Of a stretch of 64,000 nucleotides of DNA, positions 25,301 to 36,260 are shown piece by piece (the first letter of the stretch is position 1; each line of letters begins with the position of its first letter). The DNA is from Liolophura sinensis (lineage: Eukaryota; Mollusca; Polyplacophora; Chitonida; Chitonidae): the NCBI RefSeq assembly GCF_032854445.1, contig NC_088296.1, positions 2,503,246 through 2,567,245 on the forward strand, written 5' to 3'. Position numbers and translations under genes: made by a program. Under the pieces are notes generated by a model. That model had not been told where the DNA came from and searched no databases. It saw nothing but the letters and a program-made list of their open reading frames with translations.

Positions 25301-28300
25301 AGACAGACTCTACAGTATATACACAAAGAAATTGTAGATATCTCTGGTGTCCATCGCAAGAGTCTAATTTAAAGCGCGTGAGATGACGTACAGGCTCGGG
25401 TGAGTTAGACACAAGCGAATCTGTTTGGTTGACCAGCCAAGGGACTGTTGAATTGCTTAAATTATTTAATCTCGGTGGTTAAGAATTTTCACTAGAATGC
25501 GGCAATGGCGAGGTTTACTCGACAAGGAAACCAGAGTGACCGGTGTAAATCACCCCCCTTTCTCATCTATAACTTCTTGACATAAAGTCGAGGCAAAACC
25601 AGCAAGGAGGAGATTCGATCCTGTGACCCAACTGTTCAATTGTCGATCAGTTGGGTCAACATCTGTACACTGATTCCAGTAAAGTAGTTGCTTATTTAAT
25701 CTTATTTTAGAAGATGACAAAACATGCACCGGCAAACCGTCCTGCAACAATAATCCAGCCGTTGAAAATTTTTAATTGAGATGTGTCGTATGCAAACATC
25801 AGGCAGTCCAATGACAATAGTACCTTATTGCTGATGGCACACCAAAAACAAAGAGAGAACCAACAGAAAAGTTCTCAACGAAACGTCCCGTCGCAAGACA
25901 CTTTCGACACCCATCATGTACCCTACTGGAACTTAACGGAAGTCCGAATTCAAGGCATCCCGGATGCTGATTTGACTTTCTGGATTTAAAATGTAGGCCA
26001 CACGGGCGGGTTAGCGTTAAAAAGTCGATCCCATTACCATGTTTCTACAGCAGGTTACCCATCTCATTACCACACTACGCGTGAAATGTTTGTACAGCAG
26101 ATTTCCCATCTCATTACCACACTACGCGTGAAATGTTTGTACAGCAGATTTCCCATCTTATTACCACACTACGCGTGAAATGTTTGTACAGCAGATTTCC
26201 CATCTCATTACCACCCTACGCGTGAAATGTTTGTACAGCAGATTTCCCATCTCATTACCACACTATGCATGCAATGTTTCTACAGCAGGTTTCCATCTCA
26301 TTACCACACTACGCGTGAAATGTTTGTACAGCAGATTTCCAATCTCATTACCACACTACGCGTGAAATGTTTGTACAGCAGATTTCCCATCTCATTACCA
26401 CACTACGCGTGAAATGTTTGTACAGCAGATTTCCCATCTTATTACCACACTACGCGTGAAATGTTTGTACAGCAGATTTCCCATCTCATTACCACACTAC
26501 GCGTGAAATGTTTGTACAGCAGATTTCCCATCTCATTACCACACTATGCATGCAATGTTTCTACAGCAGGTTTCCATCTCATTACCACACTACGCGTGAA
26601 ATGTTTGTACAGCAGATTTCCCATCTCATTACCACACTACGCGTGAAATGTTTGTACAGCAGATTTCCCATCTCATTACCACACTACGCGTGAAATGTTT
26701 GTACAGCAGGTTTCCCATCTCATTACCACACTACGCGTGAAATGTTTGTACAGCAGATTTCCCATCTCATTACCACACTATGCATGTAATGTTTCTACAG
26801 CAGGTTTCCCATCTCATTTCCACATTTTGCGTGCAATGTTTCCCATCTCATTACCACACTATGCGTGCGATGTGTCTACAGCGGGTTTCCCATCTCATTA
26901 CCGCAGTGTGCGTGCAGGGTTTCTACAGAGGGATTCCCATCGCATCACCACACTATACGCGCAATGCATTCATAGGGGCTTTTCGATCTGATTATTACAT
27001 TATGTGTCTTCTATAAAATAACTTCGACTTTCCCAACTTCTTTTTGAAGCATAGTATGTGAACAATGTTTGAACTGAAGAGTTTACTGTCTCATTATTAC
27101 AGTACGCTCGATACGTTTAACCTTCTTACATTTCACCTGTGAATATTTCGTTATTAAGGTGAGTGTGCTATTTGTATACTGAAGTTTTCATTGTTACAGT
27201 TAGAGTTATTTTTCTCCTGAAGTTCTCCTAAAACTAGAGTATGTGTGCAATGTTATTACAGTCAGTGTGTAGTGTTTCTCCTGAAGTTTTCATTATTACA
27301 ACAAGGGAATCGTGTTTCTGTTGAAGTTTTCGCTATAACATTAAGTGCATAATCTTTCTCCTGAAGTTTTCGTTATTACAGTAGATAATATTTCTCAAGA
27401 TATTTTCATTACGACGGCAAGTGTGTAATATGTTTCCTAAGTTTTAGTTATTACAGTAAGTGTGTAATGTTTCTCCTGAAGTTTTAAATATTACAGAAAG
27501 TGTGTCCTGTTTCTGTTGTTTCAAGTCAAGTTTTCATTACTATAGTAAATGTTTTATGTTTCTCCTGAAGGTTTCATTTCTACAGAAATTGTTTTATGTT
27601 TCCTCTAAAGTTGTCCTTATTTCAATAAGTGTGTAATATTTCTGCTGAAATTTTCATTATTGCAGTAAATGATTTATGTTTCTTCTATGGTTTTCTTTAT
27701 TTCAAAGAGTGCGCAGCGTAATGACCCAGGAACCTCTCACCAATGCGGTCGCTGTGAGTTCAAGTCCCCTTTATGCTGGCTTCCTCTCAGGCCGTACATG
27801 GGAAGGTCTGCCAGCAACCTGCGGATGGACGTGGATTTTTCCCGGGCTCTGCCCGGTTTCCTGCCACCATAATGCTGGCCGCCGTCGCATAAGGGAAATG
27901 TTCTTGAGTACGGAGTAAAATACCAATCAAATAAATAAATAAAATAAATCAACATGTGTGTAATGTTTTTGCTAAAGTTTTCATTAATACAGTAGGTTTG
28001 GAATGTTTCTTTTGAAGTTTTCATTATTACAGTATTTTTTTATGATTATCTGAAGGTTTTCCTTATTACAAGGTTTGTTATGTTTTTCCTAAAGTTTTCG
28101 TTTTTCAGCAAATGAATAATGTGACACCAGATGTATTCGTTATTGCAGTAAGTTTGTGTAGTTTCTCCTGCACTTTCTTATTTCTATTGTAATTGTGCGA
28201 TGTTTCTCCTAAGGTATTGTTATTACAGTAAGTGCGTTATGTTTCCCGTGAAGTTTTCACTACAGTGAGTATGCAGTGTATCTCCTAAAGACTTCGCTAC

Positions 28301-29136
28301 AGTATTTGTCTGCATATTTGTTTCTTACCTCCCATCTTCCATACCTCAGCGGTTCGCATCCCTTGTACCACAGCATTACAGCATAGCAACGCTTCCTTAT
28401 ACTGTCCTCTACCAAACAGAATCTCCGCCTTCTCTTTCCATAGTTCGGGGTTGTTAGGGTCGACTTGTAGCGCTGTACCGTAACACACCAACGCTGCCTC
28501 TGTGTCCCCGTCCTTCCTCAGCTTCCGAGCCCATGCCCCGGCCTCACCCCTATTTTCCAAACACGGTGTCTCATCCGTTAAAGCAGGTACGTCGTTCAGA
28601 CGCTTCTTGTCTATGATTTCAGCCTCAAGAAGTAGCAGCTCGTCATCCCCTGGGTAGGGGTCCTGGGAACACAACTTTAAGGCGTTGTAATCGTCCTCCA
28701 CTTCCTTACTCCCTGTCTCTCGGGCTGCTAAGATGTCAGTCTGCATTTTCTTCAGATCAGTCACAATCGTCTTGTGGTTCGGATCAATGTCCAGCCCGCG
28801 TCTGTAGGCGTTCAGGGCGTCTTCAAATCTCCCGAGCTTCACGAGGATTTTGCCACACCAGATGTAACCGTCAATACAGACCGGATGTTGCTGGGTGACG
28901 CGGTAAGCCTCTGTCAGAGCCACAGCGTACTTCTTCTCCCCGTACAGCTTAGCTACGCTCAGCAGCTCGAAATTCACTTCACATCCCGCGTCTTCGTTAT
29001 GCTTCCCCGGTATCTCCGCGATACCTCTACCCGACGGGTCAGGTTCCCAGCCCTCTGCCGCCTCATCTTCACCCTGGATGTTCTGTTTGCCACCACCACC
29101 AGACGTGCCGTTAACATTACTGTGTGTGTCAGCCAT
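21599..29136 (-). CDS. TPR-SET-MYND lysine methyltransferase (SMYD5-like), 3 coding exons
   Basis: Joined exons 29136-28329, 23840-23120 and 22346-21599 give 2277 bp, or 758 residues; phases 1 and 2 match at the two junctions. Residues 53-131 and 198-259 are TPR-like helical pairs. Residues 330-355 form the SET N-part (GRAIRSSG...KGE). Residues 365-432 form an inserted MYND finger (C365, C368, C406, C409, C415, C419, H428, C432). The SET C-part has the NHSC motif at 611-614 and the expected tyrosine at 649; post-SET cysteines are C671, C673 and C676. A second MYND finger is at 686-728 (C686, C689, C702, C705, C711, C715, H724, C728). SMYD proteins methylate lysines on histones or other proteins. 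The cysteine spacing and post-SET context look most like SMYD5, but human SMYD5, as I know it, lacks TPRs and the second finger. Substrate and location are unknown. SMYD4-like ancestry is the alternative. Confidence 0.9.
22347..23119 (-). other. Intron 2 of the SMYD-like gene
   Basis: A 773-bp GT-AG intron without a recognisable repeat or embedded gene. Open frames on either strand are short and unrelated to known proteins. Confidence 0.85.
23120..23840 (-). CDS. SMYD-like gene, coding exon 2 (SET N-part, first MYND)
   Basis: The acceptor is TGTTCTTTCAG|GGAAGATTC, and the donor is TTCAGAAG|GTAAAC with GT at 23119-23118. It enters in phase 1 and leaves in phase 2. It encodes residues 270-509 and part of 510: a last TPR-like helix, the SET start, the inserted MYND finger and the SET-I beginning. 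Confidence 0.92.
24059..24404 (-). repeat. SINE-B, full-length
   Basis: Read on the minus strand, it begins with a tRNA-like head (GGCTCCGATAGCACAGTTGG, A-box; GATCAATCCTGGGTCGAGCC, B-box side). A body with CAGTGAAGCAGCACTAGATA follows. It ends in 'TATGACTGAAAAATTG' and ACGACGTTAAACCCCAAGCA. The head alone could be mistaken for a tRNA gene, but it lacks a matched acceptor stem and continues into the SINE body. Confidence 0.85.
24640..24810 (-). repeat. tRNA-like repeat fragments
   Basis: Two stretches read on the minus strand as B-box-like words: TGTTCAAGTTCAGCTCTGG near 24640 and GTGTTCAAATCCAGGTCTTG near 24770. They are probably decayed tRNA-derived repeats. No cloverleaf can be completed. 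Confidence 0.35.
26029..26990 (+). repeat. 47-bp satellite with 281-bp higher-order repeat
   Basis: There are about 20 units carrying 'CCATCTCATTACCACACTAC', then GCGTGAAATGTTTGTACAGC. A distinctive pair (TATGCATGCAATGTTTCTAC with a 1-bp-shorter unit) recurs at 26268 and 26549, giving a 281-bp super-period (six units minus one base). Units decay towards 26990. It lies in intron 1 of the SMYD-like gene. Confidence 0.9.
27040..28310 (+). repeat. Degenerate ~40-bp tandem array
   Basis: Units contain ATGTTTCTCCTGAAGTTTTC, then ATTATTACAGTAAGTGTG. Lengths and sequence vary widely. It is interrupted by a SINE-A at 27710-27945 and stops about 20 bp from the exon 1 donor of the SMYD-like gene. Confidence 0.75.
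27710..27945 (+). repeat. SINE-A inside the degenerate array
   Basis: It has 'GCGCAGCGTAATGACCCAGG' (end of the head), TGTGAGTTCAAGTCCCCTTT, the GCGGATGGACGTGGATTTTT core, and a TACCAATCAAATAAATAAAT tail. It splits the array, so it inserted after the array formed. Confidence 0.85.
28329..29136 (-). CDS. SMYD-like gene, coding exon 1 (TPRs)
   Basis: Residues 1-269. The chosen ATG at 29136 has an excellent context (ACCATGG). An in-frame ATG 30 bases upstream (29166) has a weaker context. The exon ends ATGGGAG|GTAAGA, with the donor GT at 28328-28327, in phase 1. The N-terminal 50 residues are Gly/Glu-rich and probably disordered. The TPR-like segments follow. Confidence 0.9.
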
Positions 29137-29255
29137 GGTACTCGAGTCAGGCAGGTAGCATCTCATGTACAACACTCCCTCTACACTATACTAAACCATC
29201 ACTGTGTAACATCACCGCTTTCCTTTGACGCCCGACTGACTCCGTCATTTTAAAC
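29137..29255 (-). other. 5' leader of the SMYD-like gene with acceptor and uORF
   Basis: A good acceptor (CTTTTGTTTCACAG|GTTTAAAATG) ends at 29256, so the start-codon exon probably begins at 29255 and is preceded by a noncoding exon. The leader has an out-of-frame upstream ORF of 20 codons (29248-29186, ATGACGGAG...TAG). Possible donors for an upstream leader exon on the minus strand are TACG|GTGAGT near 30686 and GTTG|GTGAGT near 31085; neither is certain. Confidence 0.5.
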
Positions 29256-32200
29256 CTGTGAAACAAAAGTGTAAAGTAATAAAAAGAGGTCAAAATTTGT
29301 CTAGTGTGGCCTCTATATACCAAGTAAACTCCAAGAAGAAGAAAACGTTGCTTTTTTAAAAACTACTCATAAATTGCATATTCGTGACGCTTTATTGACT
29401 TTGTTATGTAATAACAGCTTTCTCTTTGGAAAGAAAAGTCCTGTGTACAATGAAGCTCTACAAAGCCTGACTACCAGTTCCGTTATAGTTTCAGTAAAAG
29501 GCCTTTCCTGCATGTATTTAATACGCCTTAGAATGTAGAAAAAGAATCGTTCCAAACAAACTAATCAAAGAACTAGCTGAGCGTCATGTAAATTCAGATA
29601 ATCAAAAGAATGTACATGAATTGTAAATGAATCAAATAAGAAAACTTATTCAATACAAGGAATATATATGCTTGTAGAACAACGAAACAAACAGAAACAG
29701 GAATGTATATAAACAGCTAAAACAATGAATATGCTTTCGAAGAGCAGTGTGTTGAAAAAGGGCAAGTCGCAGGTTACAGAAAGCCATCTGCGCCTGTCCG
29801 TGTAGCTGCCCACTCGGCATATTCAGATTGTTTAAACCAATAGTAATTGTGACATACATGTATAATTGCTTTTAATTCAGACGCTCATTTTTCAGCTCTG
29901 ATTTCCTTCTCTGGTTCTAAATGAAAACCCCGGAAGAGTAAGTCTATCAGGTAAGATAACTTACATGCATGTAGTAGCTGGACGAAATATGCGCCAACAC
30001 GTACGTGCACCAATTGAAGGGCAAGTACATGTCACTTGTGACGAGAAGTCCAAACCAAGAAATACACAGCAAATATGCTAAGTGCTGTGTGAAAAATCAA
30101 TGAATATTGAAATAAAGAAACTAACAAATGAACGAAACGCCATATAAAAAGTAAGAAACTATAGAATACCTATGTACTGGAATTCTAGCGAATGGAGGCA
30201 GATTCTATTCCTTTATGTTTATAAGAAACCCTACACGCATGGTGACAATTATAGATCGGACATTCCAGAGTGGATCAGAAAAATACTTTAGAATGATATG
30301 TTCTGAACGAAGTTTTGTGCTCAGCTTCGCTTACAACAAAATCACGCAAATGGGTTAACAAAATCACGCAAATGGGTTTACAACGAAATCACGCAAATGG
30401 ATAAACAAGAAAATCACGCAAATCGGTAAACAAGAAAATCACGCAAATGGGTTAACAGCAATGCTTTCTTGAGAGGAGACATTTTCTGGCTATTCCTCAC
30501 AGATGGAACACAAATAGTTTACTCCTTTCCGTGAAGAGTATGACTTTCTGGATACGAACATTTATACACTTCACTGCGAACTATAGTTACAAGTCAAGGG
30601 AAGGCGAGCTTTTCAATAATATATGTTAAATAGCCATATGCACATCACTACTAAACCAGAAAACAAAAAAAGTGGAGTTCACTGCTTGTCCTACTCACCG
30701 TACCTTGCCAATCTGCTCCCAGGTTGCTGTTCCCACGGACTTCGTCCTAGCTCTGCAGCCCCCAAGTCATGCAGCATCCCACTCAGCCACGGCCGATTGA
30801 CGACGTGGGGCTCCATAAGATTTCACCAGAATCATCGGTTCGCCTCGGATTTATGTGATGTATTTTGGGGAACGAATCTCAATACTGTATTCCTTTGCAG
30901 TATACAACAAACTATTTTACCGTTTTGAAATGGTGTGCAAATTTCTATCTACAACCAAAAAGAAATGTCACGGTACATCTTCTGTTAGAACATGTCGGTT
31001 TGGTTTTGCCTCCTACCCCTCGTTACCCGCCGGCGAGTGAAGGTCGTCCACCTACAGGTTGGTAGGTCTATAGGGTGCACTCACCAACATCCGAGGCGTG
31101 GGGAATGTGCGCCATGTGCTAGTGTGTGTAACGCGTGACGTCAAATCACTGGTTTTTTTCATAAGAAAAATCATAAGTGTTCAAGCCACGTATGCGGTGA
31201 GATTTCCTCTGGTTTCGTCGCCGATCATTTTTTAACGGTCCCGGAAAGGCAAGGTAGGGGACGATAGGCCGAAGTCACGGGAGTGGGGTGTGGTGTAGGG
31301 GTAGGGGCTGAGTGGAGCAGTTATGAGCTGATCGCCGCCAGCTGTGCAGGGTATCTGAGATCCGATACCTCCCCGCTGGTTTGCCCCACCCCTACTCAGA
31401 GCAGAGCTGCTAGCAGCTGACCCCCACGGGAGCCAACACACGTGGGCTGTTAGATACAGTACTGCCACTCTCCTCCTTTATACGCTGGATAGCCACAGAG
31501 AGAAAGCTGATGAAATTAGGCAGATAACAAGTGTTTATTTATTTACTGATTGATTGATGTATTCATTGGATTTTGTTATGCCACACTCAAGAATACTAAG
31601 TTGTTCAGATACGGATATTGACTACGCTTTACAGAAATAAAGTATGTCTACCTTTCAATAAAAACACCTGTTTTCAATAAGCCGTCTATCAAGTTATGGT
31701 TATTAACCGAAGCTTCCGTTTTTCGGGAGGACTGCAATATTGCGTATTTTAGAGAGTAAAGTCGCTTTCGCTGCCAGTGTACCATTTTATTTCGGCATCA
31801 AAATTATCTAAACTTTGGGCAGGTAGGAGTTTCAATGATGAAAGTTTGAAATTTTTGGCGAGACAACACAGAGACAGGTGGTGATGAAGCTGCGAGTGAC
31901 GTCCCCTTGGTGTTTATTGGTCACGAAACGTGTGGGACTGAGCTATATTTATGGTTGAACTTTCGTGACGGTGTTAGCGCAACATTATAAGTTTTTTAGC
32001 CAATTGGAGTTAAGTCGGTTGTACTTTAGAAGATGGAGGTTACTGCATGAGCATACACTGGGTGTATAAGATTATGGGCAGTGTCACGGACGGGAATCAC
32101 TATCCTTGACCCAGTGGAGTACTGGAGCAAATGCCAGCATCGGTGCATTGCTTAATAATGTGTGGCACCTCTGGCACGCAGTAAGGCACGACACATCTGT

Positions 32201-32530
32201 TCGTCAGCGAATTTTTTTAATGGTCATAATTCTATAGCCGTGTATAGGCTAACATGATGTCAGAAAAATTTATACTCTTACCTTGTATCCATACACACTT
32301 TAGAATTGATAGACAGCAATTTCAGATAGCAAAGCAATTAAGTGAAACAAGTAAAGTTGGCGTACTACCACAAGAAACAGGATGTATTTCTTTCGTAATG
32401 TGACAGCCGGGGATTCGTAGCTGTTTTTGTTGTCACTCTACTACTAAATACAAGTGCATTTTGCAGTTTGGTGTTAGACAAAAGATTGACGTCACAACAA
32501 ATGTTTAAAGTCTTCTAAAGGGAGGGTGTA
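29256..32530. other. Intergenic region upstream of the SMYD-like gene
   Basis: No coding gene is recognised. It holds a 25-bp repeat (30338-30451) and a SINE-A tail-like fragment near 31550-31600. 30680-31480 is less AT-rich and could hold the first exon and promoter, but no core element decides this. Confidence 0.4.
30338..30451 (+). repeat. 25-bp tandem repeat, ~5 copies
   Basis: Units share 'AAATCACGCAAATGGGTTA' followed by ACAAG. Differences between copies are few. Confidence 0.85.
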
Positions 32531-32533
32531 GGG

Positions 32534-32615
32534 TCTTCCCGTATAGCTCAATGGGATATTGCAATGTTTGTATAGCATTTGGTGCGTGTGTTCGAATCCC
32601 GCCCTATCGCACACC
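32534..32615 (+). repeat. tRNA-like SINE head
   Basis: It contains TATAGCTCAATGGGATATTG (A-box-like) and, 40 bp later, GTGTTCGAATCCCGCCCTAT (B-box). The acceptor arms do not pair convincingly. It is best read as a tRNA-derived repeat, not a functional tRNA gene. Confidence 0.5.
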
Positions 32616-32872
32616 AAACGAAGGCGCACTCAAGTGGTACAAGTCCTCACCGTCCACCTCGCAAATCACCAATTTTGAAATGTGGATTCGTTTAAAATAA
32701 TGAACGGCGCAGGCTATAGCGTGGCGTCACAGCAAACGACCAAGATGGGAGTTAACAGAGCAGAGCCCGGAACCCAAGACCATGAACAGGTTGCAGGAAG
32801 ATCTGCCCACGAACGAGGGACTGGGTTATAGCACTAAACATTATCGAGCGTTGGGTCATACCACATACTTTA

Positions 32873-33133
32873 AACATGGCACTTGCAACTGCCTCGCCTG
32901 GCGCTGAGCACTGAGAGGTAAAAGCAAAGAAACATAACTGGTTGGCTCGGTGTCAGTATAATTGGCTGGGTGAAGTCTCATTTCTGGTGTCTTGGGCATG
33001 ATACTTCAGTGACAGCAGCACTTTGCCCACATAGACTCGCCCTGTCGCACGAATGCACTATGTATGTACACACACCTCGTCGTCGTCTTATGACTGAAAA
33101 ATTACGACGTTAAACCCCAAGCATACATACATG
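32873..33133 (+). repeat. SINE-B, 5'-truncated
   Basis: It shares with 24059-24404 the CTCGCCTGGCGCTGAGCACT segment, TGATACTTCAGTGACAGCAG-like words, TATGACTGAAAAATTACGAC and GTTAAACCCCAAGCATACAT. The tRNA-like head is missing. Confidence 0.8.
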
Positions 33134-33639
33134 CATACGTACCATGTTGCCTGGTTTCCAATTTTACAAGATCCACCCAATGTCAGCAACTTCCCTAGCT
33201 CTCTGTCCTTCAGCTTGGGCATGTAAACACAGAAGAGCTACAGTATTTTACCTTGTCAGCTGCCTGCCTGACAACGGAACCACAGTTAATCGATCTAACC
33301 CGGAAACCTCTTCAGTTTTGTCTTAAAGTATTCCTACAATGTAACTGTGAAATTGTCATTGTAAAGGCTCAGTATTTAAGCTAAAAAAGTATAATAAAAA
33401 CATTTTTTTTAGATATACTTGTATTTATTATCTGGTATATTTATGATGCCCGTTTGTGCGCGTTTTAAAGTGACGTCAGGGGCGAACAGTAGTCACGAAA
33501 GAAAGAAGCCATGTATAGGGTCTATGCCTAGGCTTTATTGTAACCCCTTCCTTTCTTCTTTCCATAACATTATTTTGCCAACGTTCATAATCTATATATA
33601 GCTGAGGATAAGTAGATCTGGATCTAAGCAGAACATGTG

Positions 33640-34395
33640 GCCCAGAGCTGACATATTCTGCTGGCGCATTGACCCAGATTTGACATTCCACCCCGCTTCC
33701 TCTCGTGAGGTCTTAGACAGATCTGGTCCAGCAATGGCGTGCTAATCCATTTTTGTATGGCCCAGGTCCGGCTTAAAACAGGTTCAATTATGTGGCCCAG
33801 ATCTGGCCCTGATACATCTTAATACTACTGGCCCAGATCTGGCATCCGGCTCCCCTAGCTCTTACTACCAGGTCTCAGCCAGATCTGGCCAAGCCATGGC
33901 GTACTAATTTGACCTTGTCTGGCCCAGGCCCGGCTCTAACCAGGATCATTTTTGATGTGGCCCAAAACAGGCACTGGTGCATTTCAGGAGTATAGGCCCA
34001 TACCTAGCATCTCGTTTTGCTACCTCCTGTTACGTCTCTGACTGATCTGGCCATACGTGGCGTGCTAATTTGGCTCTGATTGGCCCAGGTCTGGCTTCCC
34101 GCTGTGCTTCTTGCCAGGTCTCAATCAGATCTAACCCGGGCGTGGCCTGCTAATCTGGCCCAGGTCGATCTTCCCGCTGTGCTGCTTGCCAGGTCTCAGC
34201 CAGATCTGATGCAGGCGTGCTAATCTGGCCCAGGTCTGACTTCCCGCTGTGGTGCTTGCCAGGTTTCAGCCAGATCTGATACGGGCGTGGCGTGCTAATC
34301 TGGCCCAGGTCTGACTTCCCGCTGTGCTGCTTGCCAGGTTTCAGCCAGATCTGATGCGGTCGTGGCGTGCTAATCTGGCCCAGGTCTGACTTTAA
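33640..34395 (+). repeat. ~75-bp tandem repeat, decayed on the left
   Basis: Good units from about 34085 contain CGTGCTAATCTGGCCCAGGT, CTTCCCGCTGTGCTGCTTGC and TTTCAGCCAGATCTGAT. Older units (33640-34085) keep 'TGGCCCAGATCTGGC' words at irregular spacing. The gradient from decayed to uniform suggests recent expansion at the right end. Confidence 0.8.
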
Positions 34396-35276
34396 CCAAG
34401 AACAGTAATATACATGTACATACACAAAATACTGGCGTGTGGGTATGCAAGGTTATACCGTAGAGGGTGTAGGTCTGTAAACCTTCTCAGTCGCGGATGT
34501 AAGGGATTCGCACGTTTAGATCACTTTCAGAAATTTCCGAGCTGGCCTGCCTTGGCAACTTTACGCAAAAGGCCGTATAGTTATGACAAGATTGTAATTG
34601 CGTCCTGAAAAAGAAAAAAAGCAATTGTGTTCATGCAACTTGGTTTTATTCGTTTTTTGCATGGCCAGAAAGCGCCTGGGGTATAGTTGGCACTTAGCCA
34701 AGAATCATCAACATGTAGAGTGTGACGTCATTACATCGAAGACCTGTTTCTGTTGTGTCCGGGCTTTGTGACAGTTCCGCAACAAGACCGTGTGCTGGAT
34801 GCTATGTAACACCAAACAGTATGTTATTTGGCGAGACTACACTGTACGCCTCGCACTCAGTGTGAGGCTACACCGCTTTGATCTGCCACGCAGTCATGCA
34901 GCTATATACATGTACCGCATCATGAAATCCTAGTCTCTCTCAAGCAATCTCTTTTCCAGACGCCAATCCCATACTGTTTTCTTTTACCGGGTGAGTTATG
35001 AGCCGGCTGAGTTAGTTTCTACAGGCAGTAGTATAATTACACAACATATGGGGACTACAAGTACAGTTCAGTATTCCTGTCAAAACCGTTTGTTTTAGTT
35101 GCTCATTTCCACAGCAGCTGTGTACCAGAGCATATCATGAGCCAGCTGTCAATCAGTATCAGGTGAAAGAAAGTGCATTAATTCACTGTACAAAAAATCT
35201 GTTAATGTTAAAGGAAAATATATTGATTGATGCTCAAGAGAATGTATCCTGTTATTATAACGTAATAAAAAAATGT

Positions 35277-35512
35277 AATGAATGAATGAATGCTTGTGAT
35301 TTAACGTCGTGCGTAACAAGTTTTCAGTCATATAAAGAGGATAAGTCATTAGGCGCGTGCACGTATACTGTGTCTTCTTGTGGCAGGGCGAGTCCATGCT
35401 GCTCAAGTGCTGTTACCACTGAAGTATCAAGACACCAGGCATGACACCCCACTAAGTCACGTTATACTGATACCAGAACAACCAGCTCTTTCCTTTGCTC
35501 TAGCCGCCAAGT
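35277..35512 (-). repeat. SINE-B related copy
   Basis: On the minus strand it has TTGATACTTCAGTGGTAACA, ACTCGCCCTGCCACAAGAAG, TATGACTGAAAACTTGTTAC and GCACGACGTTAAATCACAAG, then a (CATT)n tail. The body matches SINE-B with a different tail repeat. Confidence 0.75.
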
Positions 35513-35566
35513 GCGGCAACAAAAAGTATCATTTTTTAAGTTTTTGGTATGACATGACCCGAATTT

Positions 35567-35745
35567 GATATAATAAAATTGAGTCAAAGTACTACTCTGT
35601 TAGATACATTTGTTTTGAGGTAATAATAAAATTGAGTCATACTCAAAGTACTACTCTGTTAGATACATTTGTTTTGAGGTAATAATAAAATTGAGTCATA
35701 CTCAAAGTACTACTCTGTTAGATACAACATTCGTTTTGAGGTAAT
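35567..35745 (+). repeat. ~60-bp tandem repeat, 3 copies
   Basis: Units contain AATAAAATTGAGTCATACTC, AAAGTACTACTCTGTTAGAT and ACATTTGTTTTGAGGT. The first copy lacks 7 bp and the last has a small insertion. Confidence 0.9.
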
Positions 35746-36260
35746 AGAATATGTGTGCTACATTTATGGCAGTATAACATGCTGTTGAAACATTCCAGCA
35801 TCGCTCAGGCAACAGGCTTTTTGATTATTTCCGTGGGAATAAGGAACCGGTATATGCCAAGACTAGCCTTATCATTTGTAACCATCTAAGACCTAATCAA
35901 GCTCATTTCGTAGTTTTAAAGCAGTCGTTGGGGATTCAGCACTAAAACAGTGATTTATCTCCGGAAATTTTGTTTTAATATTATGACGCAAAATTGAAAA
36001 TTATCTTTCAAATCTAAGTGCAGAAATAATACCACAAAGTTATCATCGTAAGACTGATTCTGATTTAAGTCTAAGACAGCTTCGGGAACCATGCACTAGA
36101 GATTGCAACTGTATGCAACGGGGGCATCATAACTCTGTAGAGGATTATACTGTGTGCCATACTGAGCTGATATACAGGAACTGCCCTAAAGAGATGGCCA
36201 TGCGCAGGTCTCCAAACCTTGCATAGGGAAAATATATCCTCTAAGCCATGTTCGTTTCAA

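Larger units (their letters stand above)
23841..28328 (-). other. Intron 1 of the SMYD-like gene
   Basis: A 4.5-kb GT-AG intron. It holds SINE-B (24059-24404), tRNA-like fragments (24640-24810), a 47-bp satellite (26029-26990), a degenerate ~40-bp array (27040-28310) and a SINE-A (27710-27945). The array runs almost up to the exon 1 donor. No coding sequence is seen between 24820 and 26028. Confidence 0.85.

Noticed and set aside
26029-26990. CRISPR-like array (regular 47-bp repeats)
   Set aside because: There are no unique spacers: the whole unit repeats. The context is an animal intron, so it is a satellite.
27040-28310. Repeated TTACAG|TAAGTG words as plus-strand splice sites
   Set aside because: They occur as part of a degenerate tandem repeat antisense to the SMYD-like gene; no exon is defined by them.
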